NCBI GenBank assembly: GCA_029931535.1
Contig: JAQPZY010001692.1
Location: 2,953,001 to 3,017,000, forward strand
Direction: 5' to 3'
From: Margaritifera margaritifera
Taxonomy: Eukaryota; Mollusca; Bivalvia; Unionida; Margaritiferidae
Length of the DNA: 64,000 bases
The notes beneath the pieces are model-generated. The model saw only the letters and a program-made list of their open reading frames with translations, was not told the origin of the DNA and searched no databases. Positions 12,139 through 24,399 of the stretch are shown here, one piece after another. Both the position numbers and the translations under genes were made by a program. Each line of letters begins with the position of its first letter. Position 1 is the first letter of the stretch.

Positions 12139-12166
12139 GATTATTATTATTATTATTATTATTAAT
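12107..12166. repeat. (ATC)n(ATT)n microsatellite
   Basis: About ten ATC units followed by about eight ATT units. Confidence 0.9.
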
Positions 12167-12369
12167 ATTATTGAAAACTAAATGTTCAAGTTCTTAACAA
12201 TTTGATATATGAGGGAGATAGTTATATTTAGAATGAAAAGACCAGATTGTTGGTTTTTATTCTAGGGTTTAGCTACTGTACAAACTGTATTTGGTTTTTA
12301 GTGATGAAGCTTTAATAACAAGGTAAATTAAGGAAATCATGTTATCATATGTTGGCTATGACACTGGTT

Positions 12370-12680
12370 TAAAACCTTCATCATCTATTTTGATAATGTT
12401 TTTCTTCAAACTCACTAATTCGTTTTCTAAATCCTGAACTTCCTTGTCCCCTTTTTTTTTTTTTTTTTTTTGCACAAGAGCCGTTAATTTTCTTTATCCT
12501 CTTCTAGCTTACTGTCTTGTATATCTTCCAAATCAATCAAATAATATATTCATGCCCTTTTCTATATTATCAATATTTAGCCCTTCTTTAATTTGAAACT
12601 CATTCGAAATCGAATTGTACGCATCTTCTATTAAAATCTGTATCAGCTTTTGCTAAACTTTCCTCAACTACATTTTTAAT
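12370..12680 (-). pseudogene. Charged coiled-coil-like ORF relic downstream of Polinton polB
   Basis: Read on the minus strand, 12680-12480 gives DEIKNVVEESLAKADTDF and, after a frameshift, ISNEFQIKEGLNIDNIEKG. 12450-12360 gives GDKEVQDLENELVSLKKNII. The heptad-like spacing of hydrophobic residues suggests a coiled coil. It directly follows the polymerase gene on the same strand, so it may be another gene of the same Polinton. The function is unknown. Poly-T runs at 12690-12790 separate it from the polymerase. Confidence 0.35.
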
Positions 12681-13119
12681 TTCATCCTGTTTTTTTTTTG
12701 TTTTTTTTTTTGTTTTTTTTTTTTTTGTTTTTGTTGTTGTTGTTATTTTTGTTTTTTGGGTTTTTTAGGGTTTTTTTTTTTTTTTTTTTTTCTTGGTTGT
12801 TTCTGAAGCAGTCCTTGACCATGCTGTAGCGTATCTGTATGCCCGGTCTGAAGAATGCAGTCCAATCCTTTATGTGGCTTATCTGTAGTTGCTGGCAAAG
12901 GTTTTCTCATAGAACTGAATTCACCTAAATTGCTAATGTGTTTGCTCTTTATATGCACTGCAAAACCCCACATATCTCTTGACTTATGAGTTCAATATGG
13001 ACATTGTTTTTACATTATTCGCTATTTAGGTAGTATAAAAAGTGTTAGAGACAAAGATTCACCGTTAGTTCTACAACAAGCTACATCAAAATTTATCATA
13101 TTTGATTTCATCTGTACAT

Positions 13120-16100
13120 ATTTTCCCTGTTGTATCCATATAACAGAATCGTAACATTGTCAACTAATTAACGTTCGTTGTCAGCGCAAGATAGGTCAAC
13201 CTTCCTCATCCTCGTGTTGTAGAGTTGATGGTTTAAGGAACTTATGAAGGACATTTCCTGATAATTCTCCTCATTAGTAAACAAGCAATACTTTTACATA
13301 ACCATTTTCAGGTTTTCACTCAAAAGGTACTTTTTATACCTTTGCAAGTTTTCTTTTTACACGAGTCAGTACGGTAAACCAACAGCTTTGACCTCAATCA
13401 TACAAACTCCCTGATTGGAATACCAGAAAGCCCACTCTTAAAAACCCCCACAACCTTTTTGTTAACCTTGTTAGATAGTCACTTATATCGTATTCTGCTA
13501 TATCCGCCCTCATGTCCTCGAAAGAGTTTTTAGTCTCCACATACAATCATAAAGAGTCTGTATCGGTAATGTTTCACGTGATACGATCTCCATACCGGTT
13601 TTTCAACTTGTGGAAGGAAAACCTATACATCAACAACTTAGATAGGTCAAGCACACATAAGCCACCATATATCGATTTACTGAGCCTAAGCTTTTTATTT
13701 TTAACGCTCACTAGTACCAAAGTCTTCGTTAATTACATTCATACTCGAAAATTCTATGTTTAGTTGCCACTTCATGTACCTTTCACCTGTGCTAGAAATT
13801 TTGATATTGATATTCTTTCTCAGGTTTTTCATTTGCTTGACAAACACTGCATTATTAATCAACTTGAAAAAATCCTTTTTTAAATCATGGGTGGCATTCT
13901 CTCTAAGGGAAGTATTAAACTCGATGTATTTCTTCAACCAAGCTTGATGAATAAGCTGAATATGATCAGCCTATACACCTTCCTCAATTTCAAACCCATT
14001 TCTAGGTCAAATTTGAAATTCTTATAGTGCACAACGTATTTTGTCTTGCCTTTCAGCTGCACAACAACTTGGAAACATTTGGCTTTGTCGCCTACCCAGT
14101 TTAACGGAAATGTTTCTGCATAGATGACATGTCATTGTCATCTGGAATCAACTTTTCTGGGGCAAGAGGATAGTCGTTGGAGTAGTCGTGCAAATCAATA
14201 GGTATTTCCAAATCTACGTCTTTGTTGTCATCTGCAACAGACATCAAGGTCTCCATAATCCATGACATTTCATCTTCATTTCACCATCTGAATGTTTTCC
14301 CAGGCAAGTGTCAAATATAGCGCAGTCATATAATTTGCTTACGTGTTTAGGTGTTTAGGTACGTTTTGATTGGTCATACTCCCCATTATCATTCCGGGAC
14401 ATTCCTCGGCTATATAATATTGGTTTTTGGCTAGCGAATATCTGCTTGGTATCCATGCTAACACCTCCCCCGATTAAACTTTCGACCATAAAAAATACAT
14501 CATAGTTTGTGAGAAGCTGCAATTCAACCCACGCTAGTTTTAAGCTTGCATCATGAGCCAGAACTGGAACATCATAGTGGTGAGTACTAGGGTCAGGTTT
14601 GTACTGCGACATGCAAACATTTCGAACTCCTTGAAAATGTTGCATAGCATTAAAGTGTCCTTTTTAACGTAATGATCATAAAGTTCACCCAAGAGTTTTA
14701 GTCCAAAATGTGACACCACACCATCTGAACAATGATAGTCTTCATATGTAACATCACACTGAACACAACATTGAATGAAACAATTCCTTGGCTGGAAGTG
14801 GTGCCTCTTCAAATCTCGCAAATGAATCAAAGTAACCACAGGTGTAGACATCCTTGCAAAGGAATTTTTAGTCATGCTTTTGAAATGTTTATTTGTTTAT
14901 GCGAACTTGCCATCGCTTAATGTTTTTAATTTTGTTTTCCAACTGCTTCAGGGATGAGTCCACGAATCTTAAACTGTCAACAAATCAAATCGTACATTTG
15001 ACATTTACCCTTTCACGATTGTTGGTTTTGAAGATGTCAGAATGAATTCTTTACTGGATGAGATGCAACTTTCAGCATTGTTCGGTATTATTATTATATC
15101 GTTCTTATGGACATTCCTAACTAATTCCCTGATGAACAGATAGCTTCCAAGCCAGATATATTGTGGATAAACAGTGTAATGAAGCATACTAGAGTATTGG
15201 TATTTTAAGTTGCAGTTGTTGTGCGTTGGGCCTCTATACTTTCCTGTTAGATGGCAATTGTCTCTCAGCTAAGAGTCAGCGATCTTCTCTTTGAAGATGT
15301 AATAGTTATCCTTTGAATTGAAGCGTGTTTCATCCGCATATGTAAATGCCATTGGATTTTAATTTTTCATTTCAGAATAAACTATTTTGTTATGTTAGAC
15401 AAGAAAAACATAAAATCTTTTGATACAATATATTCCCCTGTACACTTTTATGCTCAGAATTTATGAATACGCAGAATCGAGATGGTTCATGTTTTAAAGT
15501 TTAAATTGTCCAAGGAACTGATCTTGTTAATGGGATCCGAATTGACTTGTAAGACCAACAAACATTCACAATCTGCGTAAACAACAAAGGGAACTTTAAG
15601 TTCACGGTGATCGTTTTTTGATTTGACAACTGAACCTACATAGCATGACATACAGCGTGTTATTCAAGTCATATCATAAACGTTTGTGATCTTTGTGTTT
15701 TTCAGTTGTTCAAAAATAACTGAAGCACTTTCTGCAAATAAAGTTTGATCCATTATGTTTGGTTATCTGTGAAGGCACGTACCTTGACAAGCCTTTGATA
15801 CCACTATAATGAAAGTTGTACTTTGTACAGTCTAATGCCTTTCCATCTTTTATTTCTGGCGTCTAAGGGCATTCCGAAATGATTAGCATATCGACGTGTT
15901 TCTCTTTCCCGAGTTTGATTACTCTGTGCGTTTTTTTTTTATTTTAATGTACCCTTTGTCTTTCTTATCCAAAAGTTATTACACATTGATTGAGACACTG
16001 AATTCCTCTTTATGTTTTTCCAATGATTTGATTTTAATTGGACATCTATCAAATCAACCACGGTACTTGCTGAGGTTACACTTTCTCTGCATTTGGGCAT

Positions 16101-16500
16101 AGTTACTCGGGGATTTTAAGATTAATTCAACGGCGCACAAAAAAGCATATGTTGTCATCATTTTGGACACCGATGCAAGTACCATTCATTTTAACCCATT
16201 TGGGTTGGTCGATGTAAGAGATAGCAACCAAAGGCTTGTAATTGTCTATGTGAAAGTCAAACGACTCAATTCTATCGAGTAACCATTTTGATCGAATTGA
16301 GTGGCCAGTATCGACCTCAGTTTTGTTTAAGATTGTGTCCAGAGTGGTAATACAACTGTTTAACTTTCTTTTGTTCAAGTTCATCTGTTCTGCATTGTAT
16401 TTTTGTGACCATCAGGATGAGTTGGATTAATACTGGCTTTGTACTATAGTTGATAATTTTGTTGATGTCCTGTTCAGCTTGTGAAAGTGTATACGTCTTG
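13120..16500 (-). pseudogene. Polinton/Maverick protein-primed DNA polymerase B, frameshifted
   Basis: On the minus strand a family-B polymerase can be followed over about 3.4 kb in several frames. The N-terminal domain is at 16384-16127 (LLDRIESFDFHIDNYKPL, then VQNDDNICF, matching the conserved N.DN.CF block). The exonuclease-side region is near 15187-14940. The segment DPSTHHYDVPVLAHDASLK near 14600 is the Polinton YGLDPAHYY...LAWDA block. Motif B is near 13890-13850 (DFFKLINNAVF). Motif C DTDS is at about 13568-13552. The thumb runs to CADNER and LLYGYN at about 13120. Intervening stops and frameshifts make it inactive. These polymerases replicate self-synthesising DNA transposons of 15-20 kb. 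Confidence 0.85.
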
Positions 16501-16614
16501 ATCGCTTCCAACAGCAAACTTGCATTTTGTAACTGTTTCAGCCAATGGTTTTTTGTTTTTGTTCTGTTGTTGATTTTTTTGTTTTTTTGTTTTTTTGGTC
16601 ATCCTAATCTCGAT

Positions 16615-16640
16615 TTAAAAAAAAAAAAAAAAAAATTTCT
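16615..16640. repeat. Poly-A run
   Basis: An A run of about 18 bases follows T-rich sequence at 16555-16600. A comparable T run lies at 16849-16872. These create spurious open frames. Confidence 0.9.
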
Positions 16641-16999
16641 CGGACCTTCGATCGTTCTTTCTAACCAGTTCTCCTATGAATTGTTGTCTAGCCTTGCGCC
16701 TTTCCTTCCTTTAACATCTTCTGTTTCAACTTTCTATTTTCTGCCTGTTTGTCTTTTCTTTCTCTCTTGGTCTTTCGTCTTATTTCAAGTATCTGTTTTC
16801 ATTTTGTATGTTTTAGCAACACTTAGTATTCATTCATTGCTTCCTGCCTTTTTTTTTTTTTTTTTTTTTTTTCCTATTTTTTTCCCCCGTTCAATCAAGG
16901 CTCTTTAATTTTCTTTTCCTCCACTTTCATCTATTTTGGGCACAGCGATCTAGATAGCAAATGTTTGGAGTAATAAATGGTGCTTTTTATCATGTTGAT

Positions 17000-18890
17000 T
17001 CCAGCATTTGGAAACTATTTTGATTAGTTCTTTTATGATTGTGAATGTAACCCCTTAAGTTTGTGGATGAAAAAAATGGAACATCCTGTACCTTTATCTC
17101 TAAAGTTCGTGTTGTAATAGTGGTGATGAAAAGGTTGGATTTTGGGCACTGTACTAGACGGTTTATGACCAGGATTTTATGTTTATTTTTCCATTGTTGG
17201 TTTATTTTCCTTAAGAGTTTTCAATGCATTTTTGTGGGTTTACAATTTTGATTAAATCGTATTTAAGTGATAAAAATGTATGTTTTTTTTGGCACTTAAC
17301 ATTTCCGAGATTTTAACCCTGCTTCTTCTCATATTAATTTGTTTAAACTGAAACTTTTCAACGAATTCTCTGTGAAATATTGACTTTTTGTATCATTACT
17401 TTGACTTAATCTTCATACTTTTTTCCGCATTCGCATGCCCTGCATTGCCTGATAATTGTGACAACCTTTTCCATTTTGATTTTTCGATTCACTTGCTCGC
17501 GCATTGTTTACGTATCATCCAACCATCATTTCGCTTCTCAGACTCGTTAGAAAATTTGTACTTATGACATTTTCTACACTCAACCTTGATGGCTTTATTC
17601 AATGGTTTGCTTGTGACCAAGATCATGTTGCGAGTTAGGTGTAGACACGTCTCCATTTATTTTCAAAAAATTCTTTCAATTTAAATGCCAGGGGTGTGCA
17701 AGTATTACGAAAAAGAAATGCGAATTAAGTACCATGTAAACATATATGTGGAGACAAAGCATAGGAATAAGTTCGAGGGCGAAGTCAAACGTGCTGAGGA
17801 TCAAGCAAAACGTGAGAATAAGGATAATAAACTATTACAATGGTCAATTAAATTGTTGAAAAATCAATTGGAAAGCAAAGTTATGGGTACTTATTTTATT
17901 TGTATATTTTGGCATGTTGATTTTCGTAACTAGAATTTTTAACTTTAACCTTGTTTTGTGCGATGTTTTTAACATTTCCTGAATATATAAGTTAGTTTGA
18001 ATATCTTGTTTTTGAATTGAAATTTGAATTTATGTTTTGACATGTTTGAAAGATAGCTCAAGACCTTTTTAACTATTCATATTTTAGTCGTAAGCAGCTT
18101 TGTTTGTTTTACTTTACATTTATTTAAATTAATATTTCAATATACTAGAAAGGTAGCTCTAGCTCTTCTCTACGTTTTTCCTAGTTTATGTTTTTTAAGT
18201 AACTTTGATTTTTACCTGATTTGGTTTTACTTGATCTGTCTTTTCTCAAGTTTTAGCTTTTGAAAAAATTTATAGTTACATTTTGAAAAATAAGCAACGT
18301 ATCTTCTAACTTGATGAATTTAATCATGGTACACTCTACTGTCCTTTCATCTTCCATTTTGATGTTTTTCTTTTCATGTTTAGCACGTTCAATATTTTCA
18401 AAACAATAGCAGTAAATAAAGAAAGTGGTCTTAGCACATCCGCCCACTGGATTAAAATTTGATGATTTTTTTTTTTTAATGTTATTATAAAAAGGAAAAA
18501 CAAAAAGAAGTTGCACTGTAACTCCTGCAGTCTATACAGCTTGATTTGTTTCTAAAAATTACAAATCACTGTTAGTCTAGAAGCAGCATAACTGTACTAC
18601 TTACGTCCCATCCACGTTCATAACGATATGCCAGATAATAAAAATTCTTTGAAGCTCTCTAAACGATGCAATGCACCATGCATGAATGATTTTATTTTTT
18701 GTTGACTCTTTATTTACTACGAAAGACTGGAGTTGCACACCATTTTGCAGATCATTAATTGATTTTATGTCTTGTTTGCTAGTTTATATAAATATATATA
18801 TATTCTTTATAATGATGATAAAATGATAAATTATATACATCAGCAATCATTTGGATCGATATTGATTTACTGTATTACTCATGTAAAAGA
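17000..18890. other. AT-rich region upstream of polB, possibly more Polinton
   Basis: An 82-codon plus-strand frame at 17685-17933 is strongly charged (KFEGEVKRAEDQAKRENKDN) and begins with a degenerate C/H-containing segment (VCKYYEKEMRIKYHVNIYVE). A minus-strand frame at 18516-18253 contains NPVGGCAKTTFFIY, which could be a decayed Walker A loop of the Polinton packaging ATPase. Neither is certain. The rest shows nothing recognisable. Confidence 0.3.
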
Positions 18891-18894
18891 CGAT

Positions 18895-19485
18895 GTCAAC
18901 TTCCGACAGCGTAGACCCAGATTTGCAGTCGCATAGTGCGCCGGCAGATGAGAATATAAGCTGTTTGATTGAAATCACGAATACAACAAACAGCGTGGAC
19001 CCTGATCAGCTGGCGCATTAAGAGGCGGCAGATAAGACCTGAAGCTTGATTTTGAGCTTAAGATTTTGTTTCAACCAATCACAAATTACGTTCCCACTGC
19101 GGGCTTGGAGTATGCAATAGACCCGATGAGCATTCCTGTATGTTGTAAGAGGCCCCTACAGGAGGCAGGATCTGCAGTGACTTCATGGTTAGTATGCCGA
19201 TCGAAAGTGTACAGCTTCGAATTTTGTTATCGGATCATCCGGGATCCGGTAGTATGGCGTGTCTTTCAGGTAAGGCACTTTAGAAGGAATCATATTATCC
19301 CTAGGAACCTCTATTTTTTCACATTTTATGCAACACTTATTGTCATAACTGTACGAGTACTGGCTCTATATATTAAGGACACCTGTCTATAAGAACAATT
19401 TTGTCATATCCCTTTACGGACACCTGTCTATAAGGACAATTTTGTTATATCCCTTTACTGTTCTTTATATAGAGGCTTCACTGTA
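18895..19485. repeat. Unclassified repeat with duplicated words and a pogo/Tigger-like end
   Basis: CAGCGTRGACCC recurs at 18908 and 18992, each followed by TGGCGCAT or TCGCATAG-type words. A 41-bp direct duplication (GGACACCTGTCTATAAGRAC...) lies at 19378-19460. The block ends near 19485 with the reverse complement of TACAGTGAAGCCTCTATATA, which resembles pogo/Tigger terminal repeats flanked by TA. No matching left terminus was found. Confidence 0.4.
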
Positions 19486-19489
19486 TCTT

Positions 19490-20200
19490 TAAATTCGAAG
19501 TTCGAACGGTCTGCAATAACATTTTTAAAGTGTTCATCACCTTCAGTTTTGTCCATAGTTTGCCATTTGCTCCTATATTTTGCTTGAAAGGATTGGTGAA
19601 GGAACCACTCAGCTGAGTTTTAATTACTATGAAATAATAAATGTTTAAAAAGGATACATGATTCTATATTTAAACTGAGTGGCTAATCTCTGATATACAA
19701 CAATTTGAGTGCAGATTAACTTCATGGCGTGAGTTTGCATCTGCATAAGAGAAATTGGGCACATGTGAATACGTATGAATATTGGGGGACAACCCTTTAA
19801 TGTATTTGGGGGGTTGAGGGTTGGGGTGAAGGGAAAAGGCTTTTGTTTCTAACCAGTATATTTTTTCTTTTACCTCAAAATAATACTTTTTTTCAACTAA
19901 TATAATGGATATTGTTAGATTGTTGTTTTTTTTTTCTTTTTTCTACAAATAAGAGGAATAATGCTTTTTTTTATTGGAATTAGTTTGTCACAGACTTATT
20001 CTGTCGGATCACAAACAAACAAAATTATCACCTAAAGCGTATTTTGGCACGATTTAAGCTTTACAGTCTGAAATAAGTTTTAATGAGTTATTTCTTATAT
20101 ATCACAAACATTATTTACAGTTAAAACCAATCACACCATAATCCTTATATTGTAAATAATGAACAATTTATTTTAAATCAATACCCAGAATGCCTAAATC
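19490..20200. other. No gene seen
   Basis: AT-rich non-coding sequence with T-rich runs near 19860-19960. Nothing recognised. Confidence 0.4.
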
Positions 20201-20211
20201 TAGGTCAAGGA

Positions 20212-20313
20212 GGGAGCCCTGGTGGCTAAGTGGTCTAAGGCGCTCTGCTTTGGGTTCGAGTCTCGTCTCTGCCAACGTGGGCATGTGAGAAAACCAACCA
20301 GAAAACCAAACTG
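20212..20313 (+). mobile_element. Short tRNA-derived SINE, family A, with 9-bp target duplication
   Basis: The head GGGAGCCCTGGTGGCTAAG and the following TGGTCTAAGGCGCTC resemble a Leu/Ser tRNA A box, and GGGTTCGAGTCTC matches a B box. The tail GCCAACGTGGGCATGTGAGA is shared with the copies at 33752 and 46147. GGTCAAGGA flanks it at 20203-20211 and 20314-20322. It is truncated relative to the other copies. It is not a tRNA gene because it lacks a cloverleaf and a proper acceptor stem. Confidence 0.8.
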
Positions 20314-20329
20314 GGTCAAGGATCACAAC

Positions 20330-22150
20330 CAAAAGAAGAGTGGGACAAATACTCTAAAAATAGATTGTGACTACATTACCCGAAAGTTATAATTGTGTCC
20401 ATTTATATTGCGAGTTCATCGTGATAAAAGTTTTAAAATAAATTGACATGATGTTATTAGGGTGTGTAGACTGGGATTTTTGTGCAAACGTATGTTCTGG
20501 ACTACTGCTGCCAAATTTGCAATATTTCTATAGAATGTCGAGAAAATAGAAAAGAAAGAGAACTATAACGATTTTGGACAGTTTAAACTTTTTAATTCTT
20601 CAAGTGTGCGTCATCATGTATAGAAGGGGGTCTAATAGGGAAAGTGGGAGAGAGGTTTCGTATTTGTTCAATAATAGTTCTACAGCTGCAAGTTTTTATT
20701 CTAATTTTTGTACTGCAAGCAGATATGGTTTTCAATTTTTATATGCTACAAGAATTTTGCCATGCATACAACTATACTAGTTTAAAGTTTTCTGAGCGGC
20801 AAGTATGACCATTGTGTGGACAAATGGTTATTATTAGTTTTATGATCGCACAGAGAATAGCCGTCGACCTTGCGGATACAATAGATAAGACTATGCGCTG
20901 AATATGCTCAAATTACGCGTGGAATAAGTTCCAAACACATGGTTAAATGCCCATTAAACATTAAGTTCAGCCTGTTTGTTTTTTTTAAATTTAATTTAAT
21001 TTTATTTATTTATTTTTTCCCCACTATGCTTAATACTTTGTAAACAAAATTGTTTCCCAAGGAATGATGTCAATCTGGTCCCGGAAAAATTAGTTGTAAT
21101 AAAATACGTTGTGGTCTTTGCAATTCTATACAATGTGCTTGGGGTATGCAAGAATTTCTCTCGAATTCCATATTTCAGCAAACTTTTCCTTTAATATACA
21201 TCAATTACTGTCTACTCGATGATTGAAAGGTGGATGAAAATGTAAAGAGAATTTTCCCAGTTTCTTGGAAGATTTTTTCCCGTTTACGAACGATATTGTG
21301 TTAAAATTTCGAAATTACGCTTGATGACACGTTCTGCTAGTTTCGCTGGGATGCGATCAAATAGCGATTTAGAGGGTTTTCTTTTAATTCTCACACATTT
21401 TGAATAATTCAGAATCATATATGAACTCATTGTAAGCATTTACTAATCATTTTTAAGAGCTGTGACAGAGGAACACGTATTATGGCTACATAAACATAAC
21501 AGAAAGAATCCAGAGTTCCTCAAGAAGGCAGTTAAAAGGAGTAATAACTCTGGCAAAGAGAACACCAATGACAAAACAAGAGATAAAGAATTTTTTTTTG
21601 CAAAAAAAAACAAAAAAAAAAAACGCACGCACACACACACACACACCGAAGGCTATTTGTATTAAAGAAAGCACCCAGTACAATAAAACGTTCTCGAACG
21701 ACTGATAACGATTAATGCAACGAGCAGACGGAAAGACAGAGATAAAGTACAGAACAAATCGTCAAAAACGACAATCTTCTCGGACCCATTTTGGGAAATA
21801 TTTCACAGAGAAGAAATGGCATCGATATTGGAGGGGGGAGGGGGGTAAATTACTGCTTGAGGAACTTGATGAAACAGTGAAAGGCAATTTTAATCTACTG
21901 CAAGCAAAAAAATAAATAAATAATTAACTAATCCGCTCCATCTGAGTCGTTGTTCATATAATGTTTGGTGGGATATATCAAAATTGTTATACGCGATAAG
22001 CACAATACCATCGATTTGATCTATATAAGGGATGGCACTCTTGTATCATGGGTTTTGATATTCCGAAGCTTGCTTTTGGAATTGTCATTCCATATACTTT
22101 GCCGAGTACATGTATATGATACAGTACAGAATACTTTATCCATAATGTAT
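20330..22150. other. No gene seen
   Basis: AT-rich sequence with a poly-A run and (AC)n at 21590-21650 and a G-run at 21834-21846. Frames here are low-complexity or lack recognised similarity. Confidence 0.4.
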
Positions 22151-22159
22151 GAGCTAATC

Positions 22160-23060
22160 ATGTTACTGCAAAATTTGGGATATTAACGGATTGTCAAATT
22201 TGAGGTTTTTGCAAGGCTTCCAGAGTGGACAGGGAATCTGAGAAGATGACGAAATTAGTTGTTTGAGAGGTTTCAATGCAGTTAAAAGGTTTGAGAATGG
22301 TTGTAATTTCTGCGGTAAAAATGGAGGCTTTGTGCGGTAATCGGCTGGATATGGTGCCGTAGGGTGTTGCAAGGGCAGCTGTAATATTGTCCTCGTCTTT
22401 GGAAATCGTCTGTATACAGGAACGTATGGCCACGATAGAAGGCTCACATTTCATTGAATTTACTCTGAAAAACGAGAGAATTTGTTCATGACATTTTGTA
22501 ATGGCAAAGATCCAATATTTTCTTGGGAGGGGGGCGGGGGGGGGGGGAGGCGGTTGTCTTAACCAAAGTGGTATTGTGGGAATAGAGAATGTTGCAGTAT
22601 TGACAAGACTGAGTTTTGCTGCTTCTAGATGAGAAAGGTATCATATGCCAAACTGTGAAATGAAATTTGGTTTCCGATACTAAAAGATTTGGTATTTGGG
22701 CCTAACGATGACATCATATGCGGGAATAGATGGATTAGAAGATAATTTGGTAGTATTCTGTAGAACCAATTTTGTTTGTCTGAGAGAAAGTGATATTTCT
22801 TTTGTCTCAACATATAGGTCTGTGCTTTCTGAAATAGTAAATACTCCCAGACAAAGTCTAAGTCCATGACTGTGTATTGGATCAAGCATATGCAGGTAAG
22901 GTTTGCCTGCTGATATTCAAGACATTGCCAAGTATAGATATTGCTAAAGTCATGTTTGACCGGAGTAAGAATTTCCGGTCTTCTTTCCAATTTGTGTTTA
23001 CCACGACTTGTAATAAATCAAGGGCTTTTTACTTTGTCCTGAGGTATCTAATATGCGGAA
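22160..23060 (-). pseudogene. Jockey-type non-LTR RT C-terminus plus RNase H, frameshifted
   Basis: Minus strand: NTNWKEDRKFLLR near 23010, then LDPIHSHGLRLCLG and ETKEISLSLRQTKLVLQ (22889-22680), the thumb/connection typical of Jockey-group RT. Downstream come ASIFTAEITTIL and NFVIFSDSLSTLEALQ (22454-22200), the RNase H active-site Glu and Asp motifs. NPLISQILQ continues in another frame to about 22163. At least two frameshifts are present and the RT palm is missing, so this is a 5'-truncated dead copy. A G-rich run (22528-22549) lies inside it. Confidence 0.8.
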
Positions 23061-23154
23061 GGAATGTTAATATACGGTCAAAAATATAAGGTCAAAATTT
23101 GGGCATTAAAATATTTTCAGAAAGATAACAAACATTGATATATTTAACATCAAA

Positions 23155-23157
<3 letters not shown>

Positions 23158-23190
<33 letters not shown>
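23158..23190. repeat. (AAT)n microsatellite
   Basis: About ten units. Confidence 0.9.
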
Positions 23191-23191
23191 C

Positions 23192-23402
23192 AGAGCCTGG
23201 ATATCGTAGTAGTAATGCACTTGCTTTGAACCGATGTCGTCTTGCGTTCAATTTCCAGGTTCAGGAAAGGAGATTGCCCACGCAACGAAGGATGATGTTT
23301 TCCAGATTTACTCCACCCCAAAGACCACCTAGGCCAAGCCAACAGATGAGCCATCAAGAGCACTTTAAATACTTTGAAAGAGCTTATGTACTAAACGTCT
23401 TA

Positions 23403-23404
<2 letters not shown>
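23192..23404 (+). mobile_element. Possible SINE ending in (AAT)n
   Basis: GAGCCTGGATATCGTAGTAG begins a 210-bp block. GCGTTCAATTTCC at about 23243 resembles a degenerate B box (GGTTCRANNCC). The block is bounded by (AAT)n on both sides, and a simple-repeat 3' tail is usual for SINEs that borrow non-LTR machinery. No second copy exists in this window, so this is tentative. Confidence 0.35.

Positions 23405-23477
<73 letters not shown>
23405..23477. repeat. (AAT)n microsatellite
   Basis: About 24 uninterrupted units, then AAC/AAT mixed to 23500. Confidence 0.95.
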
Positions 23478-23479
<2 letters not shown>

Positions 23480-23509
23480 CAACAATGATAATAATAATAA
23501 TTTATAAAG

Positions 23510-24200
23510 CTGGAATAATGCTATTGTTAGAAAATAAATATTAACAAATTCATTTGGAAGACAGGCAAAAATTATTCTATGAAAGCGGCAGTATTATGTG
23601 ATCCAGATTTAAAAAAGAAAACATACTGTCAATATCTAACTATCATAAGGACACATATCCTAACTGCACTGAATCTGCATAATACGATAGTTCAGAATAA
23701 AAAAGGCGCCGCCTCGAGTTTGTTTGATGCCACCCATAATTACACTGTGCAATAAAGATGGCTCGAATCGCGTGCTTGGTGTTTATTTATCGTCACACCG
23801 TATGTGATGTTGGCATATAAATATATAAATGTATTTCAGGAGTCTAAAGTCTATATTATTGAAAGTATATTTAATGAAGTTTATTTTTTCATGATTTGGA
23901 AGATTTAAAGAGTGTCTGGTATAGAATGAAACCTAGAAATAATCTTTTGACCATAATCCCAAGGTAACCAATGAAACGTATTAGCCTAGCGTACTTTGGA
24001 AAATTGGACAGTATTGGTAATAAAAGTAATAAAACTTTCAAACAACCCCCCCCCCAATAAAAAAAAAAACTCATAAAAAGTACTATTCCCAGGTTGCTCT
24101 ACCTTAAAGTTGCAACAGTCTATTATTTATATCTTTTTACAAAATTGTATGAAATCTGAAATAAAAATGAATTTCTTGCATACCCCTGGCACATTTTGTC
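23510..24200. other. No gene seen
   Basis: AT-rich, with a short C run and A run at 24046-24070. Nothing recognised. Confidence 0.4.
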
Positions 24201-24204
24201 GAAA

Positions 24205-24397
24205 AGAACTGCTCGGTGGTTCAGTGGTTAGCGTGCCAGAATCACTTACAAAATGGTGCGGGTTCGATTCCAACCATCTGATCAACCCGTGTCGCCTCCT
24301 GTGTTGTGTCCTTGGGCAAGGCACTCTACTCCAATTGCCTCAGCACTAAATAATCTAGCTGTCTTGTTGTTCCGTAAAACACCAAACCAAACCAAAC
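24205..24397 (+). mobile_element. tRNA-derived SINE, family B
   Basis: CGGTGGTTCAGTGGTTAGCG (A-box region) and GCGGGTTCGATTCCAACC (B box) are followed by the conserved tail GTGTCCTTGGGCAAGGCACT and CTCCAATTGCCTCAG. It ends in an AAACC-rich stretch (ACACCAAACCAAACCAAAC). Copies occur at 45065 and, inverted, at 59228. Confidence 0.8.
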
Positions 24398-24399
24398 AT

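Noticed and set aside
16450..16908. 152-codon plus-strand frame rich in Phe/Leu
   Set aside because: Built from poly-T and poly-A runs and opposite the Polinton polymerase N-terminus. It is a low-complexity shadow.
19066..19392. 108-codon plus-strand frame
   Set aside because: It overlaps an unclassified repeat with a pogo-like end and has no recognised domain.
24205..24290. tRNA gene from the GGTTCGATTCC box
   Set aside because: It has the conserved SINE tail and two further copies with the same tail, and no good acceptor stem.
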